64,000 bases of DNA, from positions 3,915,001-3,979,000 of the forward strand of contig NZ_CP059164.1 of assembly GCF_013466985.1 (NCBI RefSeq), read 5' to 3'. The position numbers and the translations under genes are program-made. The notes beneath the pieces are model-generated. The model did no database searches. It had not been told where the DNA came from and saw only the letters and a list, made by a program, of their open reading frames with translations. Position 1 is the stretch's first letter. Each line of letters opens with the position of its first letter. The DNA comes from Nocardioides ungokensis. GTDB lineage: Bacteria; Actinomycetota; Actinomycetes; Propionibacteriales; Nocardioidaceae. Of this stretch, positions 1 through 12,133 are shown piece by piece.

Positions 1-1
1 A

Positions 2-238
2 CGGATCGCGAGCGACGTGCGGCGGGTGCGCAGCGAGGTCTTCCAACCGGCCCCGGGCATGCCCATGGCACGCCGGGTCGGGATCAGCCGGGCCTACGAC
101 GACCTGCTCGTCGACGCCTGCCACGCCCTCGGCGTGCCGGACACGCTCACCGGCCTGCCCCCCGGGACCGAGCGCGATGCCGAACGGCTCCACGTGGAGG
201 ACGCACTGACCCGCGCCGGGCTGCGCCTCAGCGCGTGA
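2..238 (+). CDS. C-terminal fragment of an unidentified protein
   Basis: The reading frame is open from the left edge of the window to a TGA at 236-238, so only the last 78 or so residues are present and the true start lies upstream. The fragment contains PGMPMARRVG and the segment YDDLLVDACHALGVPDTL, an acidic, alpha-helical looking C-terminus without membrane segments or cysteines. I do not recognise the family. It converges on trmB, and the two stop codons overlap by 11 bases, so no terminator separates them. Confidence 0.6.
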   Translation, partial: RIASDVRRVRSEVFQPAPGMPMARRVGISRAYDDLLVDACHALGVPDTLTGLPPGTERDAERLHVEDALTRAGLRLSA

Positions 239-956
239 CGCGGGTGTAGACCAGGTCCGTGATGGACCGCCCCGCGGCCAGGCCCTTGCGCTCGAACCGG
301 GTGACCGGCCGCTCGTCCCAGCGTTCGGAGACCCCGCCGTCCAGGAGCGGCTCGGCGTCGAGCACCTCGACCATCTGCTCGGCGTAGTCGGCCCAGTCGG
401 TCGCCAGCCGCCACTCGGCGCCCGGCGCCAGCCGGGAAGCCGCGAGCGACGCGAACGCGGGGGTGACCAGCCGGCGCTTGTGGTGACGCTTCTTGTGCCA
501 CGGGTCGGGGAAGAACGTCCACAGCCCCGCGAGGCTGCCGGGCGCCACGAGGTGCTCCATCGACCAGACCGCGTCGACCGAGCAGAACCGGACGTTGGTC
601 GCGCCGGCCTCGGCGACCCGGCCCAGGCTGTCGGCCACCCCGGGCCGCCAGACCTCGAGGGCCAGCACGTCGTACGCCGGACGGGTGGCGGCCAGTGCCG
701 CGGTCGCCTCGCCCACGCCCGAGCCGATCTCGACGATGAGCGGCGCCTCGCGGCCGAACCAGGTCGCGAAGGTGAAGCCCGGCCGGTCGACAGCCTCGTC
801 GGGCACGACCCACTCCTCGTGGTGGGCCTGCCAGGCGGCCTGCTGGCGCGGGGTGAAGCGGCTGCCGCGGCGCGCGTAGGTCAGCACCTCACGCATCCGC
901 CGGCCGTCCTCGGTCAGCTTCTCGTGGGGGCGGGCGGGGCGGACTCGCTCGTTCAT
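228..956 (-). CDS. trmB: tRNA (guanine-N7-)-methyltransferase
   Basis: TrmB methylates N7 of G46 in the variable loop of tRNA using S-adenosylmethionine. The SAM-binding loop reads VEIGSGVGEA near residues 75-84, and the family signature FFPDPWHKKRHHKRRL lies near 145-160. A C-terminal TRFERKG motif is also present. The length of 242 residues is normal for the family. An in-frame ATG lies 9 bases upstream at 965, but the purine-rich GAGAGAGG abuts that codon and is better spaced for the ATG at 956, so I prefer 956. The gene follows the str operon on the same strand, beyond a strong hairpin, and is probably transcribed separately. Confidence 0.93.
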   Translation of the reverse strand: MNERVRPARPHEKLTEDGRRMREVLTYARRGSRFTPRQQAAWQAHHEEWVVPDEAVDRPGFTFATWFGREAPLIVEIGSGVGEATAALAATRPAYDVLALEVWRPGVADSLGRVAEAGATNVRFCSVDAVWSMEHLVAPGSLAGLWTFFPDPWHKKRHHKRRLVTPAFASLAASRLAPGAEWRLATDWADYAEQMVEVLDAEPLLDGGVSERWDERPVTRFERKGLAAGRSITDLVYTRVTR

Positions 957-996
957 CGCCGCCATCCTCTCTCGTGGCTCGGCCGGACATGCAGAA

Positions 997-1022
997 CGGC
1001 CCCGGACCGAGGTCCGGGGCCG
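997..1022 (-). terminator. Strong hairpin closing the str operon
   Basis: A perfect inverted repeat has 12-bp arms, CGGCCCCGGACC and its complement, separated by only GA. It lies 36 bases after the tuf stop codon in the minus direction. A second, weaker hairpin (GCTGGTC, ATC, GACCAGC) sits at 1036-1052, between tuf and the main stem. No T-run follows, which is common in high-GC actinobacteria. The placement between tuf and trmB suggests intrinsic termination of the ribosomal operon. Confidence 0.7.
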
Positions 1023-1057
1023 AACTGGTGGATCAGCTGGTCATCGACCAGCGGGGA

Positions 1058-2250
<1,193 letters not shown>

Positions 2251-2321
2251 GGTGGGCTCCTCCTGGTGTGGTTGTTACTTGACTCGTACTTGCAGTGGGT
2301 GGTGCCGAGGGTCGAGACGAA

Positions 2322-4433
<2,112 letters not shown>

Positions 4434-4519
4434 TGTGGTCAGCGTTCCTTAGAAAGATTTCGGGAGAGTGAGGTGGAGCGGGACGGCGCACCCTGTGGGG
4501 CACCCCGTCCCGCCCGTGG

Positions 4520-4990
4520 TCACCAGCGGTAGTGCGCGAAGCCCTTGTTGGACTCGGCCATCTTGTGGGTGTCCTCGCGCTTCTTCACAGCGGCACCGAG
4601 GCCGTTGGAGGCGTCGAGGATCTCGTTCATCAGGCGCTCGGACATCGTCTTCTCGCGACGGTCCTGGGCGTAGCCGACCAGCCAGCGCAGCGCCAGCGTG
4701 GTGCCACGGCCGCCCTTGACCTCGATCGGGACCTGGTAGGTCGCACCGCCGACGCGGCGGGACTTGACCTCGATGGCCGGCTTCACGTTGTCGAGGGCAC
4801 GCTTGAGCGTGACCACCGGGTCGGTGCCGGTCTTCTCGCGGCAGCCCTCGAGCGCGGTGTAGACGATGCGCTGAGCGACCTGCTTCTTGCCGTCCTGGAG
4901 AACCTTGCTGACGAGCTGGGAGACCAGCTGCGACCCGTACACGGGGTCGATGTCGATGGGGCGCTTCGGTGCGGGACCCTTGCGCGGCAT
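4520..4990 (-). CDS. rpsG: 30S ribosomal protein S7
   Basis: S7 organises the head of the 30S subunit by binding the 3' major domain of 16S rRNA. The 156-residue sequence begins MPRKGPAPKRPI and includes RRVGGATYQVPIEV, the highly conserved RNA-binding segment, and ends with the usual HYRW. It starts one base after the rpsL stop codon, so translation of the pair is probably coupled. Length and ends match the family. Confidence 0.98.
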   Translation of the reverse strand: MPRKGPAPKRPIDIDPVYGSQLVSQLVSKVLQDGKKQVAQRIVYTALEGCREKTGTDPVVTLKRALDNVKPAIEVKSRRVGGATYQVPIEVKGGRGTTLALRWLVGYAQDRREKTMSERLMNEILDASNGLGAAVKKREDTHKMAESNKGFAHYRW

Positions 4991-4991
4991 A

Positions 4992-5366
4992 TCAGCTCTT
5001 CTCCTTCTTGGCGCCGTAGCGGCTGCGAGCCTGCTTGCGGTTCTTCACGCCCTGGGTGTCGAGCGTGCCGCGGATGATCTTGTAGCGGACACCGGGGAGG
5101 TCCTTCACACGGCCGCCGCGCACGAGCACGATCGAGTGCTCCTGGAGGTTGTGGCCCACGCCCGGGATGTAAGCGGTGACCTCGACGCCGCTCGACAGGC
5201 GCACGCGGGCGACCTTGCGGAGGGCGGAGTTCGGCTTCTTCGGGGTGGTGGTGTAGACGCGCGTGCAGACGCCGCGTCGCTGGGGCGAACCCTTCAGGGC
5301 AGGCGTCTTGTTCTTCGACACCTTGTCCTGGCGGCCCTTGCGGACCAACTGCTGAATGGTGGGCAC
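4992..5366 (-). CDS. rpsL: 30S ribosomal protein S12
   Basis: S12 lies at the decoding centre and is the site of streptomycin resistance mutations. I start it at the GTG at 5366 (VPTIQQLVRKGR), giving 124 residues, the usual length; an open frame runs further upstream but lacks family homology. An AGGGGA element lies about 10 bases before this GTG. The decoding loops TPKKPNSALRKVARV and GVGHNLQEHS carry the wild-type lysines, KPNS and the lysine equivalent in VRGGRVKDLPG, so nothing visible predicts streptomycin resistance. It is the first gene of rpsL-rpsG-fusA-tuf. Confidence 0.97.
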   Translation of the reverse strand: MPTIQQLVRKGRQDKVSKNKTPALKGSPQRRGVCTRVYTTTPKKPNSALRKVARVRLSSGVEVTAYIPGVGHNLQEHSIVLVRGGRVKDLPGVRYKIIRGTLDTQGVKNRKQARSRYGAKKEKS

Positions 5367-5503
5367 CTTGGTGGTTCCCCTTCTTGGTCTCTCGTCAGAA
5401 CCCGGCGCTCTGCCGGGCACGGTGATGCTGCTCTGTGCTGTGTGCCTGTGGTTGAGTGCTGGCGCCGCTCGCGGCCGGATCCTGGAGGACCTGAGGTCGC
5501 GGG
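5367..5503 (-). promoter_or_regulatory. str operon leader region
   Basis: This gap between the MFS gene and rpsL must hold the promoter and leader of the str operon, because the upstream MFS gene ends at 5504. A perfect hairpin CCCGGC, GCTCT, GCCGGG sits at 5401-5417, inside the probable leader 35 bases before the rpsL start. I cannot assign a convincing -35/-10 pair. Confidence 0.4.
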
Positions 5504-6810
5504 CTATTTCCGAGCACGCGCAACGGTCTGGTTGTCCCAGACACGAGGAACGAGATTACTCGGTCGCTGAACAGCGGTCAAAACGGTACGGACGCCCCCG
5601 CGGAGGTGCGCCAGGACCAGCACGGCGACCAGGACGCCGAGCATCGTGAGCAGGCCCCCGGAGATCAGGGTCCAGCGGGCGCCGAGGTGCTCCCCGATCC
5701 AGCCGATGATGGGTGAGCCGAGGGGCGTGCCGCCCATCACGATGGTCATGTAGAGCGCCATCACCCGCCCGCGCAGCGCCGGGTCCGACTCCAGCTGCAT
5801 GGTGGCGTTGGCCGAGTTGAGCAGGGTGAGCGTGCACAGCCCGATCACGGGCGCGAACAGCGCGAACGCGACGTACGACGGCAGCAGCCCGGCGACGACC
5901 TCGGCGGCCCCGAACCCCAGGGCGGCCATGACGAGGAGGCGCATCCGGATCCGGGTGCGGCGCGCGGCGAGGAGCGCCCCGGTGAGCGACCCGACGGCCA
6001 TCGCCGACCCGAGGATGCCGAACTCCCCCGCGCCCTTGCCGTAGACCTGCGTGGCCATCAGCGCCGAGGTGATCTGGAAGTTCATCCCGAAGGTGCCGGC
6101 GAAGAACACCATGATCAGGATCATCACCATCTTGGGCTGGCTGCGGATGTAACGCACGCCCTCGAGGAGCATCCCCGGGGTCCGCGGGCGCAGCTCGGTG
6201 GTGTGCAGCAGGCGCGGGTCCATCCGCTGCAGCTGCCAGATGACCGCGGCGTACGACGCGGCGTTGATGAGGATGACCCAGCCGGTGGCCGTCACCCCGC
6301 CCCCGAGGGCGCCGATCATCAGGCCGGCGAGGCCGGGCCCCAGGATCCGCGCGACGTTGAACGCGGCGGAGTTGAGGCCGACGGCGTTGGTCAGCTCGTC
6401 GGGCCCGACCATCTCGGAGACGAAGGACTGGCGGGCAGGGGCGTCGAAGGCCGACCCGACGCCGAAGGCGAAGGCGATCACGTAGACCTGCCAGGTCTGC
6501 ACCACCCCGGTCACGGCCAGCGCGGCGAGCAGCAGCGACGCCGCCGCCATCGTGAGCTGGGTCAGCTGCAGCAGCCGGCGCTTGGGGAACCGGTCGGCGA
6601 TGACCCCGGCGTACGGCGAGAGCAGCAGCACCGGCAGGAACTGCAGTCCGTTGGTGATGCCCAGCGCCGTGCCGCTGTTGCCGGGGAGCTGGAGCACCAG
6701 CCAGTCCTGCGCGACCCGTTGCATCCACGTGCCGGTGTTCGACACGACGCTACCGGCGAGGTAGCGGCGGGTTAGTTCGGGTTGACGAGGGCGCGGAATG
6801 TGGGACTCAA
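5504..6810 (-). CDS. MFS efflux transporter, EntS/TMC-like (N-terminal frameshift)
   Basis: This is a 12-helix major facilitator protein of the EntS-like (MFS_3) group, which typically exports small molecules or drugs. Typical motifs include GTWMQRVAQDWLVLQL in helix 1, ADRFPKRRLL in the loop between helices 2 and 3, and FDAPARQSFVSEMV. A continuous frame runs only from 6745, but the bases upstream encode TFRALVNPN in another frame followed by RRYLAGSVV, the normal N-terminus. Two extra bases near 6770-6774 break it. The likely start is TTG at 6810, preceded by AAGGA. The marR stop codon lies 21 bases upstream of that start, so marR and this exporter form an operon. Confidence 0.85.
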
Positions 6811-6831
6811 GCGGGTGATCAGTCCTTCAGG

Positions 6832-7281
6832 TCAGTCGTTCTGGGCGAGACGTTCGAGGATGGGGGCGGCCTGGCGCAGCACCGCGCGCTCCTCGGCGGT
6901 GAGGTCACGCAGGCAGGTCGCGAGCCAGGCGTCGCGGCGGGCCCGGTCGGCCAGCACGGTCGACCGGCCCGACTCGGTCAGCACGACGAGCACCTGCCGG
7001 CCGTCGGTCTCGTGCGGACGGCGGGCGACGTACCCGCCCTGCTCCAGGCAGTTGACGGTGCGGGTCATGCTCGGCGGCTGCACCCGCTCCCGGGTGGCCA
7101 GCTCACCGACGGTGAGGTCGCCGGCGCGGTAGAGCGCACCGAGCACGGCCATCTGGTTCAGGCTCAGCTCGTTGTCGGGATGGCGCTCGTTGGCCAACCG
7201 CCTGCGCAGCCGCATGACGGAGAGCCGCAGCTCGGACGCGAGTCCGGCGTCGGTGCGGGCAACCTTCTCGACCGTGGGCAT
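6832..7281 (-). CDS. MarR-family transcriptional regulator
   Basis: MarR proteins are winged-helix dimers that repress adjacent efflux or detoxification genes until a ligand binds. The helix-turn-helix segment is LTVGELATRERVQPPSMTRT, followed by the wing RRPHETDGRQVLVVLT. I choose the ATG at 7281 (MPTVEKVART, 149 residues) over the ATG at 7299, because a TATGCT -10 hexamer lies exactly six bases before it and the upstream ATG falls inside the promoter. A palindrome covers this promoter, which suggests autoregulation. It is followed by the MFS exporter, its probable main target. The ligand cannot be told from sequence. Confidence 0.92.
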   Translation of the reverse strand: MPTVEKVARTDAGLASELRLSVMRLRRRLANERHPDNELSLNQMAVLGALYRAGDLTVGELATRERVQPPSMTRTVNCLEQGGYVARRPHETDGRQVLVVLTESGRSTVLADRARRDAWLATCLRDLTAEERAVLRQAAPILERLAQND

Positions 7282-7285
7282 GTCG

Positions 7286-7311
7286 TTAGCATAACTCATT
7301 ACCCTTGCTAA
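7286..7311. promoter_or_regulatory. Candidate MarR operator over the marR promoter
   Basis: An inverted repeat TTAGCA, 14 bases, TGCTAA lies in a short AT-rich island immediately upstream of marR. Its gene-proximal arm overlaps the minus-strand -10 hexamer TATGCT (7293-7288), which is six bases from the ATG at 7281. A repressor bound here would block its own promoter and that of the exporter. Confidence 0.55.
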
Positions 7312-7319
7312 GCATTCCT

Positions 7320-7436
7320 CGCCGAGTCGGCGTTCGTTGACCCCCGAAATGCCACCGAGCCGGCGCCGTTGCCCCGGTGAGAGGTCAACCTGCGCCGACT
7401 CGGCGTGGGGTCGGCGTCCAAGCAGCGCCGACTCGG
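7320..7436. repeat. Palindromic intergenic repeat, copies A, B and C
   Basis: Copy A (7320-7341) reads CGCCGAGTCGGCG, TTC, GTTGAC. Copy B (7384-7405) is the reverse complement form GTCAAC, CTG, CGCCGACTCGGCG, so A and B face each other across 42 bases. A truncated copy C (7426-7436) keeps CGCCGACTCGG. All lie between marR and the 3' end of the NCS2 permease gene. The same unit occurs at three other gaps in the window. Confidence 0.8.
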
Positions 7437-7440
7437 GGGG

Positions 7441-8928
<1,488 letters not shown>

Positions 8929-9006
8929 GGGCCGTCATTCTGGCAGACGTCGTGTTTCGTGCGGGTGACGACCACCTTCCGGGCTCGCTGGACTAGCGTT
9001 GGGGAC

Positions 9007-9303
9007 GTGGAGCTCAGCGACGACCAGCCGATGCAGCACGAGATCGGCAGCCGCACGTACCTCGTGGCAGACGTCGAGCCGCTCGACGTCGACGGAGTCC
9101 GCACCGTCGAGGTCGGCGTGGCGCTGTGGCTGGTCGGCTTCCTCGCCCTGCTGCCCTTCTACGGGCGGCTGGAGGAATCCGGCAACGTGTGGTGGCTGTG
9201 GACCTGCCTGGCGGGCTTCGGGCTGGGCCTCTTCGGCCTGGAGTACTGCCGGCGCCGCCGCCGGGCCCGCGCCGAGCTGCGACGCAGGGGAACCACCCGC
9301 TAG
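9007..9303 (+). CDS. DUF2530 small membrane protein
   Basis: This 98-residue protein matches the actinobacterial DUF2530 family, of unknown function. It has two predicted membrane helices: one around VEVGVALWLVGFLALLPF and one around VWWLWTCLAGFGLGLFGLEY, followed by a basic arginine-rich tail. The segment PLDVDGVRTVEVG is the family signature before helix one. The GTG start at 9007 is supported by a TAGCGT hexamer at 8994-8999, seven bases upstream, so the mRNA is probably leaderless. It converges with the DUF3027 gene, leaving only 10 bases between them. Confidence 0.8.
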   Translation: MELSDDQPMQHEIGSRTYLVADVEPLDVDGVRTVEVGVALWLVGFLALLPFYGRLEESGNVWWLWTCLAGFGLGLFGLEYCRRRRRARAELRRRGTTR

Positions 9304-9313
9304 GTCGCGGCGG

Positions 9314-10087
9314 TCAGAAGGTCTCGACCTCGGCCGGGGTCAGGGTGTCGAAGACCGGCTCGGGGAGCGGCAGGGGCTCGTGCTTCTTGGCCAGCCGGAC
9401 CTCCGAGTGGGCGCCGCAGCCGTGGTCGAAGGAGACCACGCGGCCGTCGTCGTTGGCGTCGCCGTTGGCGCACACGCCGAAGGTCTCCGAGAGCGGCCCG
9501 GCGATGCGCAGCAGGAAGCCGCAGGTGGTGCAGTTGTCGGGCGCCGACTGGGCCAGGGGCGAGCCCGGGCCGCCGTCGCCGTCGTACCACCGCTGGGCCG
9601 CCAGCTCGCGGCCCTCGGGCGACAGGGTGCGGACGCGGCCCAGGCCGAGGTCCTGTGCGACCTGCCGGACCTGGGCCTTCTCGTCGGCGTCCAGGGGGTC
9701 GTCGCCGAAGGAGTAGGTGGGCACCAGCCGCGGGTCGTCGTCGTCGACGGGCAGCAGGTCGCCGGGCGAGAGGTCCCCGGGCTTGATGCGCTCGCGGTAG
9801 GGCACCCACTCGGGCGCGATGATGGCCTCGGCACCCGGGACGAGCACGATCTCGTCGACCGTCACCACCTTCTGGCGGGGCGCGCGGGCGACGGTGACCG
9901 ACCAGCGCCAGCCGCGGTAGCCGGCCCGCTCGCAGGCGAAGAGATGGGTCACCAGGCGCTCGCCCTCGACGAGGTGGCCGAGGTGCTCGCCCACGTCGGC
10001 GGCGTCGACCTCCTCGAGCAGCGCCGCGCGGGCCGCGTCGACCGCGGCGACGGCGGCGGCATCGGGCTTGGTGCGCACGGAGGTCAT
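9314..10087 (-). CDS. DUF3027 domain protein
   Basis: This 257-residue soluble protein matches the actinobacterial DUF3027 family, whose function is unknown. Visible features are GYRGWRWSVTVARAPRQ, the strongly conserved LAPEWVPY-like segment APEWVPYRERIKPGDLSPGD, and a cysteine group CTTCGF plus HGCGAHSEV that could bind zinc. The frame extends upstream to other possible ATGs, for example 10108; I chose the ATG at 10087 (MTSVRTKPDAAAV) because similarity begins there. It is divergent from the MFS gene at 10181. Confidence 0.75.
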   Translation of the reverse strand: MTSVRTKPDAAAVAAVDAARAALLEEVDAADVGEHLGHLVEGERLVTHLFACERAGYRGWRWSVTVARAPRQKVVTVDEIVLVPGAEAIIAPEWVPYRERIKPGDLSPGDLLPVDDDDPRLVPTYSFGDDPLDADEKAQVRQVAQDLGLGRVRTLSPEGRELAAQRWYDGDGGPGSPLAQSAPDNCTTCGFLLRIAGPLSETFGVCANGDANDDGRVVSFDHGCGAHSEVRLAKKHEPLPLPEPVFDTLTPAEVETF

Positions 10088-10180
10088 CACGGCGAAATCA
10101 TGACCCATGGGGCACCGCGCTGTCAGGTCGGCCCCGTGTCTCGGTCCTCCCGCGTCGCCGACAGCAGGCAGGATGGGGAC

Positions 10181-11642
10181 ATGAGCGCGCCGCACCCTGA
10201 CTCCCCTGCCGGGGACTCGCGCTGGTCCGAGCCGCCTCCGGGCGAGCGCTCCCCCGGCGGCCCCGGCACAGGCTCCGCCACCGGATCCGGCGAGCGCACC
10301 CGGTCCGTCGGGCGCGGTCTCGGCACGGGGGCGCGGGCCACGGCCCGCGGGGTCCGCGGCGCCGCGCGCGTGACTGGCCGGGCGGGCCGATACACGGTGC
10401 TCCAGGCGCGCCGGGCGGCCCGGGCCGAGGGCGCCGGCGACTCCGGGCTCTCACGGTTGATCGAGATGCACGCCTTCAACACCGCCGGCGACGCCGCGGT
10501 CGCCATCTCGCTGGCGGGCACGCTCTTCTTCCAGGTGCCGACCGGGGAGGCGCGCGGCCAGGTGGCGCTCTTCCTCGGCCTGACGATGCTGCCGTTCGCG
10601 GTCGTGGCGCCGCTGATCGGCCCGTTCCTCGACCGCTTCAGCCACGGCCGCCGCTGGGCCATCGGCGCAACCATGGCGATCCGGGGCTTCCTGTGCTGGG
10701 TGCTCGCCACCGCGGTGATGACCGACTCCACCTGGCTCTTCCCCGCCGCACTCGGCGTGCTCATCGCGTCCAAGGCGTACGGCGTGACCCGCGCCGCCGC
10801 CGTACCCCGCCTGGTGCCGCGCTCCCTCACCCTGGTCAAGGCCAACGCCCGGATCTCGCTCGCCGGCATCGTCGGCGCCGCGGTGTCCGCACCGATCGCG
10901 GTGCTGGCGTCGAAGTTCGGCTCCGAGTGGTCGCTGCGCTACGCCTTCGTGCTCTTCGTGGTCGCGACGATCCTGGCGATCCTGCTGCCGCCGCAGGTGG
11001 ACGCCAGCCAGGGCGAGATCAGGCTCGCCCTCGGCCCCGGCTCGTCAGCGCCCGCGACCGGCCGTACCGCGCGCCCGCGCATGCCGCCGGCAGTCGCCTT
11101 CGCGCTGCGAGCCAACTGTGGGCCGCGCTGGTTGTCGGGCTTCCTCATCATGTTCATGGCGTTCCTGCTGCGGGAGAACCCCATCGGCGGCTGGAGCCCG
11201 CAGGTGCTGCTCGCGATCGTCATCGGTGCGGCCGGGCTGGGCAACACCCTCGGCATCGCCGCGGGCTCGCTGCTGCGCCGCGTCAACCCCGCGACCACCG
11301 TGGTGCTCGCGCTGCTGGCGGACGCCGTGGCCGTGCTCCTCGCGGCGCTGTTCTACGGCGTGGTCACCCTCGCGCTGCTCGGCGTGACCGCCGGGCTCGC
11401 CCAGGCGCTGGCGAAGCTCGCCCTGGACGCCACCATCCAGCGCGACGTGCCCGAGCGCGTCCAGTCCAGCGCGTTCGCACGCTCGGACACCACCCTGCAG
11501 CTGGCGTGGGTTCTGGGCGGCTTCCTCGGCATCGCCCTGCCGGGACCCCCACCTGGGGCTGTGGGTCGCCGTCGCGGTGCTGGCGGCCTGGTCGCTGTAC
11601 GTGCTGACCGGCCGCCGGGCCGCGGACCGCGCCCCCGCCTGA
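10181..11642 (+). CDS. MFS transporter with disordered N-terminus (C-terminal frameshift)
   Basis: A major facilitator protein with an unusually long, Pro/Ser/Gly-rich and then Arg/Ala-rich cytoplasmic head of about 95 residues before the first membrane helix. Recognisable parts are NTAGDAAVAISLAGTLFF in helix 1 and IGPFLDRFSHGRRW in the loop between helices 2 and 3. The frame breaks near 11547: the sequence CCGGGACCCC lacks two bases compared with CCGGGCGACCCC, after which the true C-terminus HLGLWVAVAVLAAWSLYVL continues to TGA at 11640-11642. Restored length is about 487 residues. It ends 9 bases from the convergent cold-shock gene. Substrate unknown. Confidence 0.75.
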
Positions 11643-11651
11643 CCGCGGGGA

Positions 11652-12047
11652 CTACAGCTCGAGCTCGTCTGCCAGGGCGCGCAGCAGCTTGGCGGTCGGC
11701 CGGGCGGTGCGGGGCTCGGGGTGGCGGCCGTGCCGGTAGCCCTCGCCCACGTCGTCGAGCAGGCGGATCAGGTCCTCGACGATCGGGACCATCTCCTCGG
11801 GCTTCTTGCGGCGGGCCTGGGACTGGCCGCGCGAGACCGACGCGGGGGCGTCGAGGACGCGCACCTGCAGGGCCTGGTCACCGCGCCGCCCCTGGGCGAT
11901 CCCGAACTCGACCCGGGTGCCGGCCTTGAGGGTGGTGACCCCCTCGGGCAGCGCCTCGGCGCGCACGTAGACGTCGGGGCCGCTCTCCTGGGACAGGAAG
12001 CCGAAACCCTTCTCGGCGTCGAACCACTTCACCTTGCCAGTGGGCAC
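11652..12047 (-). CDS. Cold-shock-domain protein with C-terminal extension
   Basis: The N-terminal 68 or so residues form a cold-shock OB-fold that binds single-stranded RNA or DNA. RNP1 is KGFGFL. RNP2 reads DVYVR in place of the usual VFVH, so the conserved histidine is an arginine. The GTG start at 12047 (VPTGKVKWFDAEKGFGF) is the family N-terminus; upstream codons are not conserved. A further 60 residues follow the domain, ending LLRALADELEL, predicted helical and partly basic, a layout seen in other actinobacterial cold-shock proteins. Role is probably RNA chaperoning. It converges on the MFS gene. Confidence 0.88.
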   Translation of the reverse strand: MPTGKVKWFDAEKGFGFLSQESGPDVYVRAEALPEGVTTLKAGTRVEFGIAQGRRGDQALQVRVLDAPASVSRGQSQARRKKPEEMVPIVEDLIRLLDDVGEGYRHGRHPEPRTARPTAKLLRALADELEL

Positions 12048-12133
12048 GGTCTGACCTCTCGTGTGCGCGCCGCGACCTCGTGCCGTGGCGAGGGCCAAGC
12101 CTATGTCGGCGCCCGCACGGGCTGCCAACCAGT

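Noticed and set aside
7320..7436. Possible CRISPR array from the repeated CGCCGACTCGGCG units
   Set aside because: Units are too few, change orientation, and have spacers of about ten bases; no cas genes are nearby. A dispersed palindrome fits better.
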